Origin: Nansenia antarctica
Lineage: Eukaryota; Chordata; Actinopteri; Argentiniformes; Microstomatidae
DNA length: 64,000 bases
Direction: 5' to 3'
Assembly: GCA_963989245.1 (NCBI GenBank)
Contig: OZ022344.1
Location: forward strand, 14,630,149-14,694,148
Under the pieces are notes generated by a model. The model was given only the letters and a program-made list of their open reading frames with translations, searched no databases and was not told the origin of the DNA. Below are positions 25,057 through 35,530 of the stretch, piece after piece. Every line of letters starts with the position of its first letter. Positions within the stretch are counted from its first letter, which is position 1. A program made the translations under genes and the position numbers.

Positions 25057-28000
25057 CTAACTACTGTCAGCGGTTCTGTGAATCTTGATGATCCCTTTTT
25101 TTACATGCTCCGCTCTGCGGACACGTACGGTGTCATTCACTTGGAACATGGGCACTTTCGCTCCCCTCATTCTGTCTGTGTACTCCTTACTCTCCTGTTG
25201 CTTGCGTCTCACTGTCTCCTGCACTTTCTCATGTGACTTAATTTGTTGTGAGACAGGGAGGACATTTAGTTTTGTACGCATCTTTCTGTTCCTCAGCAAC
25301 TCAAAGGGAGTAGCTCCTGTAGTAGCATGCGGCGTAGCGCGATAGTTCAGTAAGAACTCTGTTACTGCATGTTTCCATGGCTTGTGCATTCTCTCAGCCG
25401 TCTGAATACACTCTTTGAGAACTCGATTAAATCTCTCCATAGCCCCGTTGGCTCTTGGATAATAAACACTGGAACGCAGGTGCTTTATCTCTCTCTCTCC
25501 CAGAAAGCTTGCAAAAGCATGGGAGGTAAACTGACATCCGTTGTCAGAGACCAGGAAGGAAGGGTTACCTTCACGACTAAACACTGTAGTCAAGAAGCTA
25601 ATAACCGCCTCTGTAGTTACAGTAGAGACAAACGCCACCTCTGGCCACTTACTGTAATAGTCTGTGAGTGTAATAGCATAACGGCAGTCCCATGTCGCAC
25701 AGTCAAAGGGACCAACAATGTCAATGGCCACCTTCTCCCATGGTCCACCTGGCAGTTCCACTGGGGTAAGTGGTGCAGGCGCAGTTTTGGCTGTTTTGTC
25801 ATTGTATTGACAGGGTACACATGAGCCTACTAATGTCTGGACACATCTGTCCATTTGCGGCCACCAATATAGCTCTCGTAGTCTCTGTTTAGTACGCACT
25901 ATTCCCTGATGCGCTTCATGAGCTAAGTGTACAACTTTAGACCGTAGTGTAGTAGGAACAACCACACGGTCGGGGCCTCTCATGACAAGTAGTTCATCCA
26001 CAGCCAGTTCATCTCTCACTCTAAAATATGGAGCAAGTTCCTTTGTCACATTCTTACTGCATTTTGGCCAACCTTTCTGTATCTGCTGTCTCAGTTGAGT
26101 CAGTTCAGGACAGGCCTCACAGGCAGCAGTGAACTCGGTCACAGATATGGCATGTGAGGAACCTGTGAACACAGTAGCCACCATGTCTGGCTCCTCCTCC
26201 ACCTCTCCTGTCGAAGGCAGAGGGTGTCTGGACAAGCAGTCAGCAGTCACATTACGTTTCCCTGGATGGTAAGTGACATCATAAGTAAAGCATAGTAGAC
26301 GTGCAGACCATCTCGCTATTCTCAGACCTGCGCGACCCGTACCCCTGGAAGTGAGTAGGGTTGTCAACGCTTGGTGGTCTGTGCGTAGGACAAAACGATG
26401 TCCCCACAGGTAGGTTCTCCACCTTTCCACCGCCCAAACGCATGCCAGCGCCTCACGCTCGACGGTAGAGTACTTTCTCTCTGCAGGAGAAAGTGTCCTG
26501 GACGCAAAAGCTATGGTTCTCTCTGTATTGTCTGGGTGAATCTGGCTCATTACAGCCCCCAATCCATAGTTAGAAGCATCGGTAGTGACATAAGTAGGTA
26601 ACTCAGGATCATATAATGCTAAGGTAGGACTCTCAGTAATCAGTCTCTTAACCTCAGTAAAACTGGACTCTGCATCCGCTGTCCATTCAAACTTAGTGTC
26701 AGTAGATTCCCTGAGTGTAGCACGTAGCGGTTCCACTACAGTAGAGAAGTCAGGTATGAATTTACTATACCACGATGCAAGTCCTAGGAAGGACCGCAGG
26801 GAGGATGTGTCGTGCGGGGCAGGCGCGTTCGCCACAGCACTGACCCCGTCTTGGTCAGGATGAAGACCATCTTTGGACACAGTGTGGCCCAGGAAGCGCA
26901 GAGCTTTCTGGTTGAACTTACACTTGTGCATGTTCAGTTTAAGTCCCACTTCCTTTAGAGCATGTAGCACTCTCCGTAGGCTGACATCGTGATCCTGCTG
27001 TGTGACGCCGTAGCAAATCACATCATCCAGGTAGGCCTGTACGCCTGGCAGGCCTGTCAGTACAGTCGACATCATTTTCTGAAAAGCTGAAGGAGCAGAA
27101 GCGAGGCCAAATGGCACTCGGCAGAAACGAAAGAGACCCTCATGCGTGATAAACGCAGTTAAATCACGGCTATCTGGATGCAATGGCAACTGGTGATAAG
27201 CAGAGGCTAAGTCTATAGTAGAAAAGACTGTGGCTCCACGGAGCTCAGCGAACATTTCATCCATGTGCGGTAAGGGATGACAGTCACTGATGATTGCCTT
27301 ATTAGGTTCTCTGAGGTCAACACACAGGCGAGGCTTTCCTCCCCCCTTTCTCTGGGTCACAACTATAGGGGAAACCCATGGAGATGCGTCTATGCGTTCT
27401 ATAACGCCTTTTTCCTGTAGATCTGCGAGCTCATCGGTCACAGCCTGCCTCACTGAGAACGGAAGCCTCCTCAGTTTCTGCTGTACTGGCACAGCATCTG
27501 GTTTAACCTGTATTTTGTGCATAAAACCTTTTGCACACCCTAACTCTTGTACTAGAACCTCTGGTTCGGTCTGTGGAGTGGTACTCTGTACAGTAGGTGC
27601 TCGGAGCACAGTAGGAGAGCTAGCAGAGCTAACAGTAATAATTTTGTTACCCTCAATGCACATCTGCAATGCTACAAATAAGTCTAGTCCCAGCAATGCA
27701 TTTCCTGATTCAACCACTATCAATGAACCTGTAACTGAATGTCCATTATGAACAACTGTAGCATGCATGCAACCTTTAACAGGAATTTTCTCTCTGGAGT
27801 AAGTAAGCAGATTCACTGTAGGCTCAGCAAGGACACATGTATGGAAAAGTGTCTGGTAAGTACTCTCTGGAATAATAGAAACGGATGAGCCTGTATCCAC
27901 TATCAGCTCAACATCATGGGAATGATAATTTGCATCAACTCGTACAGTACACATAATTTTATCATTCACGACGGCCCCCTGCATGTAAAGCACAGTAACG

Positions 28001-28824
28001 TCATTCACCACTACCTCACGCACCTCTTTTTGAGCCGATCTACACACCTTGGAAAAATGTCCAACTTTTCCGCATTTATTGCAAGTCACCTTAACCGCCG
28101 GGCATGTAGGCTTGTTAGCTAAGTGTCCTGTGGATCCGCATCGGAAGCAGGCGCGCTGATTCCCAGTTGTAGCTGGCTGGCTGTAGACCGTGGCAGGTGC
28201 AGTCGTCGTCGGAGCTTTCTTCTTGCCCTTGTCGAACCTCCTCCTCGTCGGCTGTTTCTCGATGGCTCTCACCGAAGCTGTAGCTCCAGAGAGAACGTTG
28301 GAGTTCCGTAGTCCAGCCTCGATTTGTAAGGCCATTGAAGTAGCTTTGTCCAGAGACAAGTCCGATTCAAGCAAAAGTCTGTCTCGTATGCGTGTATTAG
28401 CAACACGCTCAATCAGTTGATCACGAATCATTTGTTCCTCCATGGCACCAAATTCACAAGCTGCAGCTAGCTCGCGTAATGAAGCAAGGAACTGATTAAC
28501 CGTCTCGTCAGGACCCTGAGCTCTCTGTCGAAATTTGTGACGTTCAGCAATCACATTCACCTTAGGAACAAAGTACTTTTTCAGTCCATCCACGGCAGAA
28601 GTGTAGGTAACACCCGTATCCTTGAGAGTGTAGAACAGTCTTTGTCCTTCGGTCCCCAGTGCCTGGAGAAGAACCGCGCGCTTTCTTTCCTCCGGCCATT
28701 TTTCTCCGGTAGCATCAATTACGAGCATGTAATTTTCAAAAATTCTCAACCAAGTAGGAAAAGAAATAGCAGGTTCGCCTGGCACAGGCATGAACGGTGT
28801 AGGTAAGGGTACGGAAATAGCCAT
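25057..28824 (-). CDS. Gypsy gag-pol polyprotein (C-terminally frameshifted)
   Basis: From the ATG at 28824 (MAISVPLPTP) 1255 codons are open. Approximate order in this numbering: gag capsid-like region 1-220; two zinc knuckles 226-261 (CFRCGSTGH... and CNKCGKVGHFSKVC); protease with DTGS near 310; reverse transcriptase 450-620 with YLDD near 598; RNase H 745-870; integrase zinc-binding region 968-1006 and catalytic Asp1035, Asp1094, Glu1130. The open frame extends upstream into the LTR but the ATG just after the primer-binding site is the likely start. A run of seven T on the plus strand (25096-25102) shifts the frame near the end. The alternative frame remains open about 88 more codons to 24831, suggesting a one-base insertion or an assembly error. 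Gag and pol share one frame. Confidence 0.92.
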   Translation of the reverse strand: MAISVPLPTPFMPVPGEPAISFPTWLRIFENYMLVIDATGEKWPEERKRAVLLQALGTEGQRLFYTLKDTGVTYTSAVDGLKKYFVPKVNVIAERHKFRQRAQGPDETVNQFLASLRELAAACEFGAMEEQMIRDQLIERVANTRIRDRLLLESDLSLDKATSMALQIEAGLRNSNVLSGATASVRAIEKQPTRRRFDKGKKKAPTTTAPATVYSQPATTGNQRACFRCGSTGHLANKPTCPAVKVTCNKCGKVGHFSKVCRSAQKEVREVVVNDVTVLYMQGAVVNDKIMCTVRVDANYHSHDVELIVDTGSSVSIIPESTYQTLFHTCVLAEPTVNLLTYSREKIPVKGCMHATVVHNGHSVTGSLIVVESGNALLGLDLFVALQMCIEGNKIITVSSASSPTVLRAPTVQSTTPQTEPEVLVQELGCAKGFMHKIQVKPDAVPVQQKLRRLPFSVRQAVTDELADLQEKGVIERIDASPWVSPIVVTQRKGGGKPRLCVDLREPNKAIISDCHPLPHMDEMFAELRGATVFSTIDLASAYHQLPLHPDSRDLTAFITHEGLFRFCRVPFGLASAPSAFQKMMSTVLTGLPGVQAYLDDVICYGVTQQDHDVSLRRVLHALKEVGLKLNMHKCKFNQKALRFLGHTVSKDGLHPDQDGVSAVANAPAPHDTSSLRSFLGLASWYSKFIPDFSTVVEPLRATLRESTDTKFEWTADAESSFTEVKRLITESPTLALYDPELPTYVTTDASNYGLGAVMSQIHPDNTERTIAFASRTLSPAERKYSTVEREALACVWAVERWRTYLWGHRFVLRTDHQALTTLLTSRGTGRAGLRIARWSARLLCFTYDVTYHPGKRNVTADCLSRHPLPSTGEVEEEPDMVATVFTGSSHAISVTEFTAACEACPELTQLRQQIQKGWPKCSKNVTKELAPYFRVRDELAVDELLVMRGPDRVVVPTTLRSKVVHLAHEAHQGIVRTKQRLRELYWWPQMDRCVQTLVGSCVPCQYNDKTAKTAPAPLTPVELPGGPWEKVAIDIVGPFDCATWDCRYAITLTDYYSKWPEVAFVSTVTTEAVISFLTTVFSREGNPSFLVSDNGCQFTSHAFASFLGEREIKHLRSSVYYPRANGAMERFNRVLKECIQTAERMHKPWKHAVTEFLLNYRATPHATTGATPFELLRNRKMRTKLNVLPVSQQIKSHEKVQETVRRKQQESKEYTDRMRGAKVPMFQVNDTVRVRRAEHVKKGIIKIHRTADSS

Positions 28825-28839
28825 CCTCGTCGCCAAAAA
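28825..28839 (-). promoter_or_regulatory. Candidate primer-binding site of the gypsy element
   Basis: On the minus strand TTTTTGGCGACGAGGATG follows the 5' LTR end; TGGCGACGAGG would pair with a tRNA 3' end finishing in CCA. The tRNA was not identified. Confidence 0.5.
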
Positions 28840-29020
28840 TGTGGTATTCTGTAGTAAGAAAGTAGTTAGGAAAGAATGAGACCGGGAGACACGCAGCTGC
28901 TGTTCACTTCGCACGTTTATTCAACTCCTTCTTGACATCCGTAAGTCCATACATCACTTCCGTCACTGCATACATCACTAGCATGCTAGCGCCCACTGGC
29001 GGTATAAACAGGACACAACA
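28840..29020 (-). repeat. 5' LTR of the gypsy element
   Basis: Same 181 bases as the other LTR except one position. Confidence 0.95.
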
Positions 29021-30830
29021 GAGTGTCATCAAGAACATGCTCTCCAGAACAGACACTTTTCTAGACTGGTCCGGTCTGGAGATTAAACAATCTAAATGTG
29101 CTGTCCTGTACCAGAGGCGAAGTGGGGGAAACAGATGGTACAAATCCAAAACGGACAGAAACCCTGAGTTCACCATCCACTCAGGGGAACCAATCCGTGT
29201 GTACGACCTGCACGAGACGTACACCTACCTTGGACACAAGTTCAATATAGCAGGTGAATGGAAAGAACAGGTTGCCACTTTAGCCACTGAGTTTACCACC
29301 AGGCTGGACCTCATTGATGTTTCACCACTTCCACTGCTCATGAAGTTGGAGGCCATCAGACAGGTCGCCCTGTCCAGAATTCAACATCTTTTCTCCAACA
29401 TCCATCTCCCAAGCAAAACACTGAGGGAACTGAATGATAAAGTGGTCTCTCTGGTGAGGAAGTGGTTTGGACTGAACTCCCGTACCACCAGAGACATTAT
29501 TTTCCACTCTAAACAGGAGGGAGGGTTTGGTGTTCCAAACGTGGAATGGATATACAACGCCACACACCTCTCACACTTGTTAAACATGCTGAACAGTGTT
29601 GATAAGACCGTCAGAGAACTTGCGAGGTCCTCCTTGTTTCTGGACATGAGACGCCGCAAAGTTCCCTTGGCAAGAGAGGGTGAGCCCAGCTTCCTGGGCT
29701 TCAAGAGGAAGCCCAATTTCAAGATGGACACCCACTCTGCTGGTTTTGGGGTCTGGTCAGATTGGCCTGACCTCAATGACCTCTGTGCGAGGACTGGAGT
29801 TTCCCTGAACTGGGTGAGGTCTGACTCAGACACTGTAACAGTGTCCGAGAATTTTATAACTGACTGTTCAACCTCAGTAAGGGCTACTGTTATTGACACA
29901 GAACATCATTTGTCACCAGACCATGCACGAAGGTACCTTGTTAGGTTACAGCACCAAAGACAGCAACAACACTAGACTGGTTTAAAACTACAGGGAAAGC
30001 TAGCTTGCCTCCCTACTACTGATCATTCTGTTTCTCACTCGATATTTAAGAACCATGCAGTAGATGAGGATATAGTCACTTTTACAGTTAAAGCTAGATT
30101 ACAGGTCCTTCCAACTAGACTCAATCTCTCTCTGTGGTACCCTAACACATTCTCTCCCCACTGTCTGCACCATGATCAGAATTCAATCACTGAATCCCTG
30201 TCACATATTCTGAATGGCTGCTTTGTATATAAAGGCATGTACATCGCTAGGCATGATAGAATTGTTGACTTGCTAGTTAAGGACATGCTCTCATATGTTA
30301 CACCCTCTGTTAAAACCTATAAACACACACGTGTCTCAACTACCATGTTCAACCTGTGCAATAATGACTATTTTTCAAATGTCGCAGCCAATACACCAGA
30401 TGTTATTGTTGTAGATGAGGACAGTAGAGAGGTCATCATTTTGGAAGTGGGTTGCGCGTTTGACTACAGCCTAGAAGAAGCCTTTCTTACCAAAGTTGTG
30501 AAGTACCATCCACTCAAAGATGCCATTGTACAGCTTGGGTACAAATGTAAATTATTAGTGTTTATATTTGGAAGCCTTGGTAATGTCCACAGACTAGTCG
30601 TCAGGGGGTTGCAGATGGCAGGAATTCCCAAGCCTAAAGCAAAGGCCGTGGCAAAATTCTGCTCAATATCTGCAATAATTGGTAGCCGCCACATATGGAG
30701 GAGACGCTGCTACCTGTACCCATTGACAGATTTAAAGCTTGAATTATCGAGTGTCCTATGCTGGTGCAACTAATACTGTTTGTGTTCAAGAATTTTATTG
30801 TAAAATGTGAACGCAAATAAAGATATTAAA

Positions 30831-32640
30831 TGTGTGCGTGAGAGTTGGGGGCGGGGGGTTGTGAATTCTAACCGTCCTTCCTTAATTCCTTTGTCCCACC
30901 TAGCTGGTTGTGCATTTTTCATCCTTTTTTGTTACGGTCATTTTTTTTAGTGTGATTCGTCATGGTATTTGCAGGTTTTATCGTATGGTTATTAAACTGG
31001 CAGTTAATTTTCACCAAACACTGTGATGCTAAGTGTTGCATTTTCTTCCCCACGCCACTATTGCTTGCTTTTGAAATTCAGACACACAGTACAATCCTGT
31101 ATTTAACTAACAGTGCAATTCTGCTGTGAGCTCATACAGAAAGGAGGCAGGCTGTATTGTGACACTGGCATCTGGGCGTTTTGCTCTATAATCATGTTCA
31201 CAATTTCACCATCTCAAGGTTTGATTAAGGGACCCCTTAGTTCGCCATGTTAGATTTCCTCCATAATAAGACATTCCACCAGAATTGTATTAGGCTTTCT
31301 GAAAGGCAGAACTCTTTCTGAACAAAGTGTGGATTATTGTCCTAGTGGTGTAACTCACTGTTCAAGATCAAGCGCTGCTTGAACTCAGTACAATGAAAAT
31401 GGTATGAGCTTAATTAAATGTTGTTCCATGTATTTTGCAAGATTTGACTATCATCTTTCTGTAAAACCTAAAAGTAACTGAACCTTTTTTCGACGTTAAT
31501 TGAAAATGTCTTATCACACTGTATCAACCCTGCTTGAAAAAAATATTCCTCTTAAAGCGGTTGTTTTCTCCAATGATTCTGTGCCTGGTTTTCTCTCAGC
31601 TTCTTTTTGACAGTTCAAATGGATGAGTTCATTCTCTCTTAGGCCGTGAGGGAAATGTTAGAAAGTTACTTACGCTCAGAGCAAATCAAGTTTCTGTTCT
31701 TGTGTACAAATCAAGGTTAGTATGCTGCTCTCATGGAACAATCATGTTCAATAAGGTATTGTGTTGTAAAGATCCAGATTGGGAACCGCCATAACCACCA
31801 AGGATGAAGTTCAGTGTCACAATACCATACATCACCATAATACTCTACAGTTGAGGACATTATTCCACAACTGATAAGTCTACAAACAGTTTTGTCCCAG
31901 TATACTGGAAGATAATCTTCCCTTAGCTTGAACAGGATTCTTAATAGGACTAGTTGTTAAAATCCCTAAATATTCAGCACAATAATTGAATGAGTGGAGT
32001 TGGAGATGTCCTCTTGGGTGGAGTGGAATTTGGCAATGATCACGTGGTGCCACCAGTACGACACATCTTCCATAGTCAATCTTTCAGGCTTTATAATGAT
32101 CATTGAATTGTGGTTGAACAGAGCCTAGTATCTCAATTTACTTTCTGGCTAAATTGTGCCTCTGTAACGATCTATATCCCAGTACACACGTGGTTGTGAA
32201 GATTTAGAACCTATAAAGTAATGATAAATGGAGAAAAATAGTAGTTATCGGTGTAATTCTACATTTGTATATGTCCATCCTAGTTTCACTACATGTAATA
32301 TTAGGAAAGTGTCAGAGACCATTCAGTGAAATAAAGTTTCGTTTAAGATAATTACAGGAACAATATGGCTTCAACTTTATTATTATATGTTTTACAATCA
32401 TCGAGGGGTTTTCTGGAGTGGGAAACGTTTCTCATCAAGAACACGGACGAGTCCATTGACAACAAGGCCCAACAAGTATGATACTGTGTTGAATGTTTTA
32501 TATTAACGGTAAATATTATTTGAATATTGTATTTAGCAAAGGATTTGTGATTCACATTATTTGACTTGCTAGTAAGCACACAAATACACCTAAAATAATT
32601 GTTTTAAAGGACTATTTTTTCACGCGGAGGAAAAGTGGGG
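30831..32640 (+). repeat. Segmental duplication, copy 2 (continuation after the LINE)
   Basis: Resumes the ywhab 3' UTR duplicate at GTGAGAGTTGGGGGCGGGG and follows copy 1 (from 20641) with few changes, including the distal AATAAA. It then passes an exon-2 relic. After 32640 it continues past the point where copy 1 was cut by the LTR. Confidence 0.9.
32397..32480 (+). pseudogene. pabpc1l: Relic of pabpc1l exon 2 (second of three)
   Basis: Same relic as at 22199, followed by CCCAACAAGTATGATACTG instead of the exon's continuation. Confidence 0.75.
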
Positions 32641-33065
32641 CCCTCGTGAAAGTTTATAAATAGGTCAAATGTAATGATATTCATGGGCGCGGAGTGAAAA
32701 GGCAGGTGTTTCACGGCAATAATTAAATGAAAACAAAAAGCATTTACAAAGTTTGAGACCGATACTTTGTAAATCAAAAAACTAATTAAGCCGTGTTTGA
32801 CCAATTAAAAAGGTTAGTACCGAGTTATATTACAATATCATCGCGAAATTGTTTTGGTCAGCATTTTTATTGAGATGTCTAGTGTTTGAGATAGCTGGTT
32901 TCAGGTGAGAACGCTTGAGTGGTTGCGGTTAGCTAGCAACCAAGTTAGCTTGTTAGCTTAGCTGGTTCGCCGAACTTCTTAACCCTCTGCCCCGCAGAGT
33001 TTAGCTGCTTGCTTTTCTAATATAACTTTGACTGCATTCTTAATAGTGTCATATGTGTATGAGTA
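32640..33065 (+). repeat. Spacer copy with TATAAATA box (also at 34.93-35.29 kb)
   Basis: From CCCTCGTGAAAGTTTATAAATAGG to AACTTCTTAACCCTCTGCC it matches 34937-35288. TATAAATA lies at 32655-32662 and 34951-34958. The copy nearest pabpc1l could be its promoter; this one would then be a displaced duplicate. Confidence 0.7.
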
Positions 33066-33067
33066 TA

Positions 33068-34673
33068 CAGGTGCTGGTCATATAATTAGAATATCATCAA
33101 AAAGTTGATTTATTTCAGTAATTCCATTCAAAAAGTGAAACTTGTATAATGTATACATTCATTCCACACAGACTGATATATTTCAAGTGTTTATTGCTTT
33201 TAATTTGGATGATTATTACTGACAACTAATGAAAACCCCAAATTCAGTATCTCAGAAAATTAGAATATTACTTAAGACCAATACAAAACAAGTTTTTTTT
33301 TATTTTTTATGTTGGCCAACTGAAAAGTATGAACATGGAAAGTATGAGCATGTACAGCACTCAATACTTAGTTGGGGCTCCTTATGCCTGAATTACTGCA
33401 GCAATGCGGCGTGGCATGGAGTCCATCAGTCTGTGGCACTGCTCAGGTGTTATGAGAGCCCAGGTTGCTCTGATAGTGGCCTTCAGCTCTTCTGCATTGT
33501 TGAGTCTGGCGCATCGCATCTTCCTCTTCACAAGGTCAGGCTAAGGTCAGGCGAGTTTGCTGGCCAATTAAGAACAGGGATACCATGGTCCTTAAACCAG
33601 GTACTGGTATCTTTGGCACTGTGTGCAGGTGCCAAGTCCTGTTGGAAAATGAAATCTGCATCTCCATAAAGTTGGTCAGCAGCAGGAAGCATGAAGTGCT
33701 CTAAAACTTCCTGGTAGACGGCTGCGTTGACCCTGGACCTCAGAAAACACAGTGGACCAACACCAGCAGATGACATGGCACCCCAAACCATCATTGACGG
33801 TGGAAACTTTACACTGGACTTCAAGCAACGTGGATTCTGTGCCTCTCCTCTCTTCCTCCAGACTCTGGGACCTTGATTTCCAAAGGAAATGCAAAATGTA
33901 CTTTCATCAGAGAACATAACTTTGGACCACTCAGCAGCAGTCCAGTCCTTTTTGTCTTTAGCCCAGGCGAGACACTTCTGACGCTGTCTCTTGTTCAAGA
34001 GTGGCTTGACACAAGGAATGCGACAGCTGAAACCCATGTCTTGCATACGTCTGTGTGTGGTGGTTCTTGAAGCACTGACTCCAGCTGCAGTCCACTCTTT
34101 GTGAATCTCCCCCACATTTTTGAATCGGCTTTGTTTCACAATCCTCTCCAGGGTGCGGTTATCCCTATTGCTTGTACACTGTTTTCTACCACATCTTTTC
34201 CTTCCCTTCGCCTCTCTATTAATTTGCTTGGACACAGAGCTCTGTGAACAGCCAGCCTCTTTAGCAATGACCTTTTGTGTCTTGCCCTCCTTGTGCAAGG
34301 TGTCAATGGTCGTCTTTTGGACAACTGTCAGGTCAGCAGTCTTCCCCATGATTGTGTAGCCTACAGAACTGGACTGAGGGACCATTTAAAGGCGTTTGCA
34401 GGTGTTTTTAGTTAATTAGCTGATTAGAGTGTGGCACCAGGGGTCTTCAATATTGAACCTTTTCACAATATTCTAATTTTCTGAGATACTAAATTTTGGG
34501 TTTTCATTAGTTGTCAGTGATAATCATCCAAATTAAAAGCAATAAACACTTGAAATATATCAGTCTATGTGGAATGAATGTATACGTTATATAAAAGTTT
34601 CACTTTTTGAATGGAATTACTGAAATAAATCAACTTTTTGATTATATTCTAATTATTATATGACCAGCACCTG
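33068..34673 (-). mobile_element. Tc1/mariner transposon
   Basis: Terminal inverted repeats begin CAGGTGCTGGTCATATAATT (33068) and end with the complement at 34673, flanked by TA (33066-33067 and 34674-34675). Inner repeats with AATTCCATTCAAAAAGTGAAAC also mirror each other. The transposase lies on the minus strand. Confidence 0.93.
33528..34385 (-). pseudogene. Tc1 transposase, missing the third catalytic residue
   Basis: Helix-turn-helix region (KVIAKEAGCSQSSVSKQI), then FSDEST (first Asp) and FQQDLAPAH (second Asp). After NSPDL the normal block carrying the catalytic Glu (family motif NPIENLWG) is absent: a deletion joins GACCTTAGCCTGACC to the downstream VKRK-type coding and shifts frame. 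The rest of the C-terminus is still visible out of frame to about 33385. An ATG 36 bases inside (34349) gives the usual MGKT start. It cannot catalyse transposition. Confidence 0.88.
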
Positions 34674-35290
34674 TATTTTTTTTTACAATCATCGAAGGTT
34701 TTTCTGGAGTGGGAAAGGTTTCTCATCAAGAACACGGACGAGTCCATTGACAACAAGGCCCAACAAGTATGATACTGTGTTGAATGTTTTATATTAACGG
34801 TAAATATTATTTGAATATTGTATTTCGCAAAGGATTTGTGATTCACATTATTTGACTTGCTAGTAAGCACACAAATACACCTAAAATACGGTAATTGTTT
34901 TAAAGGACTATTTTTTCACGCGGAGGAAAAGTGGGGCCCTCGTGAAAGTTTATAAATAGGTCAAATGTAATGATATTCATGGGCGCGGAGTGAAAAGGCA
35001 GGTGTTTCACGGCAATAATTAAATGAAAACAAAAAGCATTTACAAAGTTTGAGACCGATACTTTGTCAATCAAAAAACAAATTAAGCCGTGTTTGACCAA
35101 TTAAAAAGGTTAGTACCGAGTTATATTACGATTATCATCGCGAAATTGTTTTGGTCAGCATTTTTATTGAGATGTCTAGTGTTTGAGAGAGCTGAGTGTC
35201 AGGTGAGAACGCTTGAGTGGTTGCGGTTAGCTAGCAACCAAGTTAGCTTGTTAGCTTAGCGGGTTCGCTGAACTTCTTAACCCTCTGCCT
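34674..35290 (+). repeat. Third copy of exon-2 relic plus TATA spacer
   Basis: Begins at the right edge of the Tc1 element with TTTACAATCATCG and matches 32390-32995. The exon-2 relic lies at 34682-34770. The duplicated segment upstream of this point is absent, so the Tc1 boundary coincides with a duplication boundary. Confidence 0.8.
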
Positions 35291-35530
35291 CGCACTGAAG
35301 TCAAGGTTTTTGGTGTCTTTGATGAAGCAGTGAAGATCTTTAAACATGCATGACATGATGCTTATTAAACCATGTCATGGTAGACCGACATCCAATCAAA
35401 CATTAAACTGTCTAATTTGTTTAGTATCTACAGTTACAAACCAAATCAGAAAGCTAGGGTTGGCATCAAATTAACTGCCATGGCCCTTCAGGATGTCTCT
35501 ACTCGACAGTGACTATCATTTCATTCATGA

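Larger units (their letters stand above)
24405..29020 (-). mobile_element. Young full-length Ty3/gypsy LTR retrotransposon
   Basis: Two 181-bp LTRs (24405-24585 and 28840-29020), each TG...CA, flank an internal region read on the minus strand. The target duplication GAGTG lies at 24400-24404 and 29021-29025. I see a single difference between the LTRs (A at 24455 versus C at 28890), implying recent insertion. It lies in the reverse-transcriptase frame of the older LINE. Internal order is gag, zinc knuckles, protease, reverse transcriptase, RNase H, integrase, the Ty3/gypsy order. Confidence 0.95.
23799..30773 (+). pseudogene. LINE polyprotein: reverse transcriptase plus PD-(D/E)XK endonuclease, split by gypsy and one stop
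   Basis: Segment 1 (23799-24404) has FLDFRDAFGTL, GIKTGCPWSAINF and YADD, the core reverse-transcriptase motifs. The frame resumes exactly after the gypsy element and its extra 5-bp target repeat (29026). It continues through a thumb/connection region to a single TAG at 29973-29975, then stays open in the same frame to 30773. That last part holds a CLHHD...SHILNGC Cys/His cluster, RHDRIVD, and the nuclease block TPDVIVVDEDSREVIILEVG with downstream lysines. The N-terminus is missing by 5' truncation, so this copy cannot move by itself. Confidence 0.8.
23798..30830 (+). mobile_element. 5'-truncated LINE with restriction-like endonuclease (R2/NeSL/HERO-like), host of a gypsy insertion
   Basis: The element starts abruptly inside the reverse transcriptase and ends in an A-rich tail (AATAAAGATATTAAA), flanked by the 12-bp direct repeat TGTGTGCGTGAG (23786-23797 and 30831-30842). 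Removing the gypsy element (24405-29025) leaves about 2.4 kb encoding reverse transcriptase motifs, a Cys/His cluster and a PD-(D/E)XK nuclease. Such elements usually have sequence-specific target preference. Here the target is a GT-rich microsatellite in a duplicated ywhab 3' UTR. Clade assignment rests on motif order alone. Confidence 0.85.

Noticed and set aside
28825..28914. Gypsy polyprotein starting inside the LTR
   Set aside because: An in-frame extension without an ATG of its own in a suitable place; gag-like sequence starts at MAISVP.
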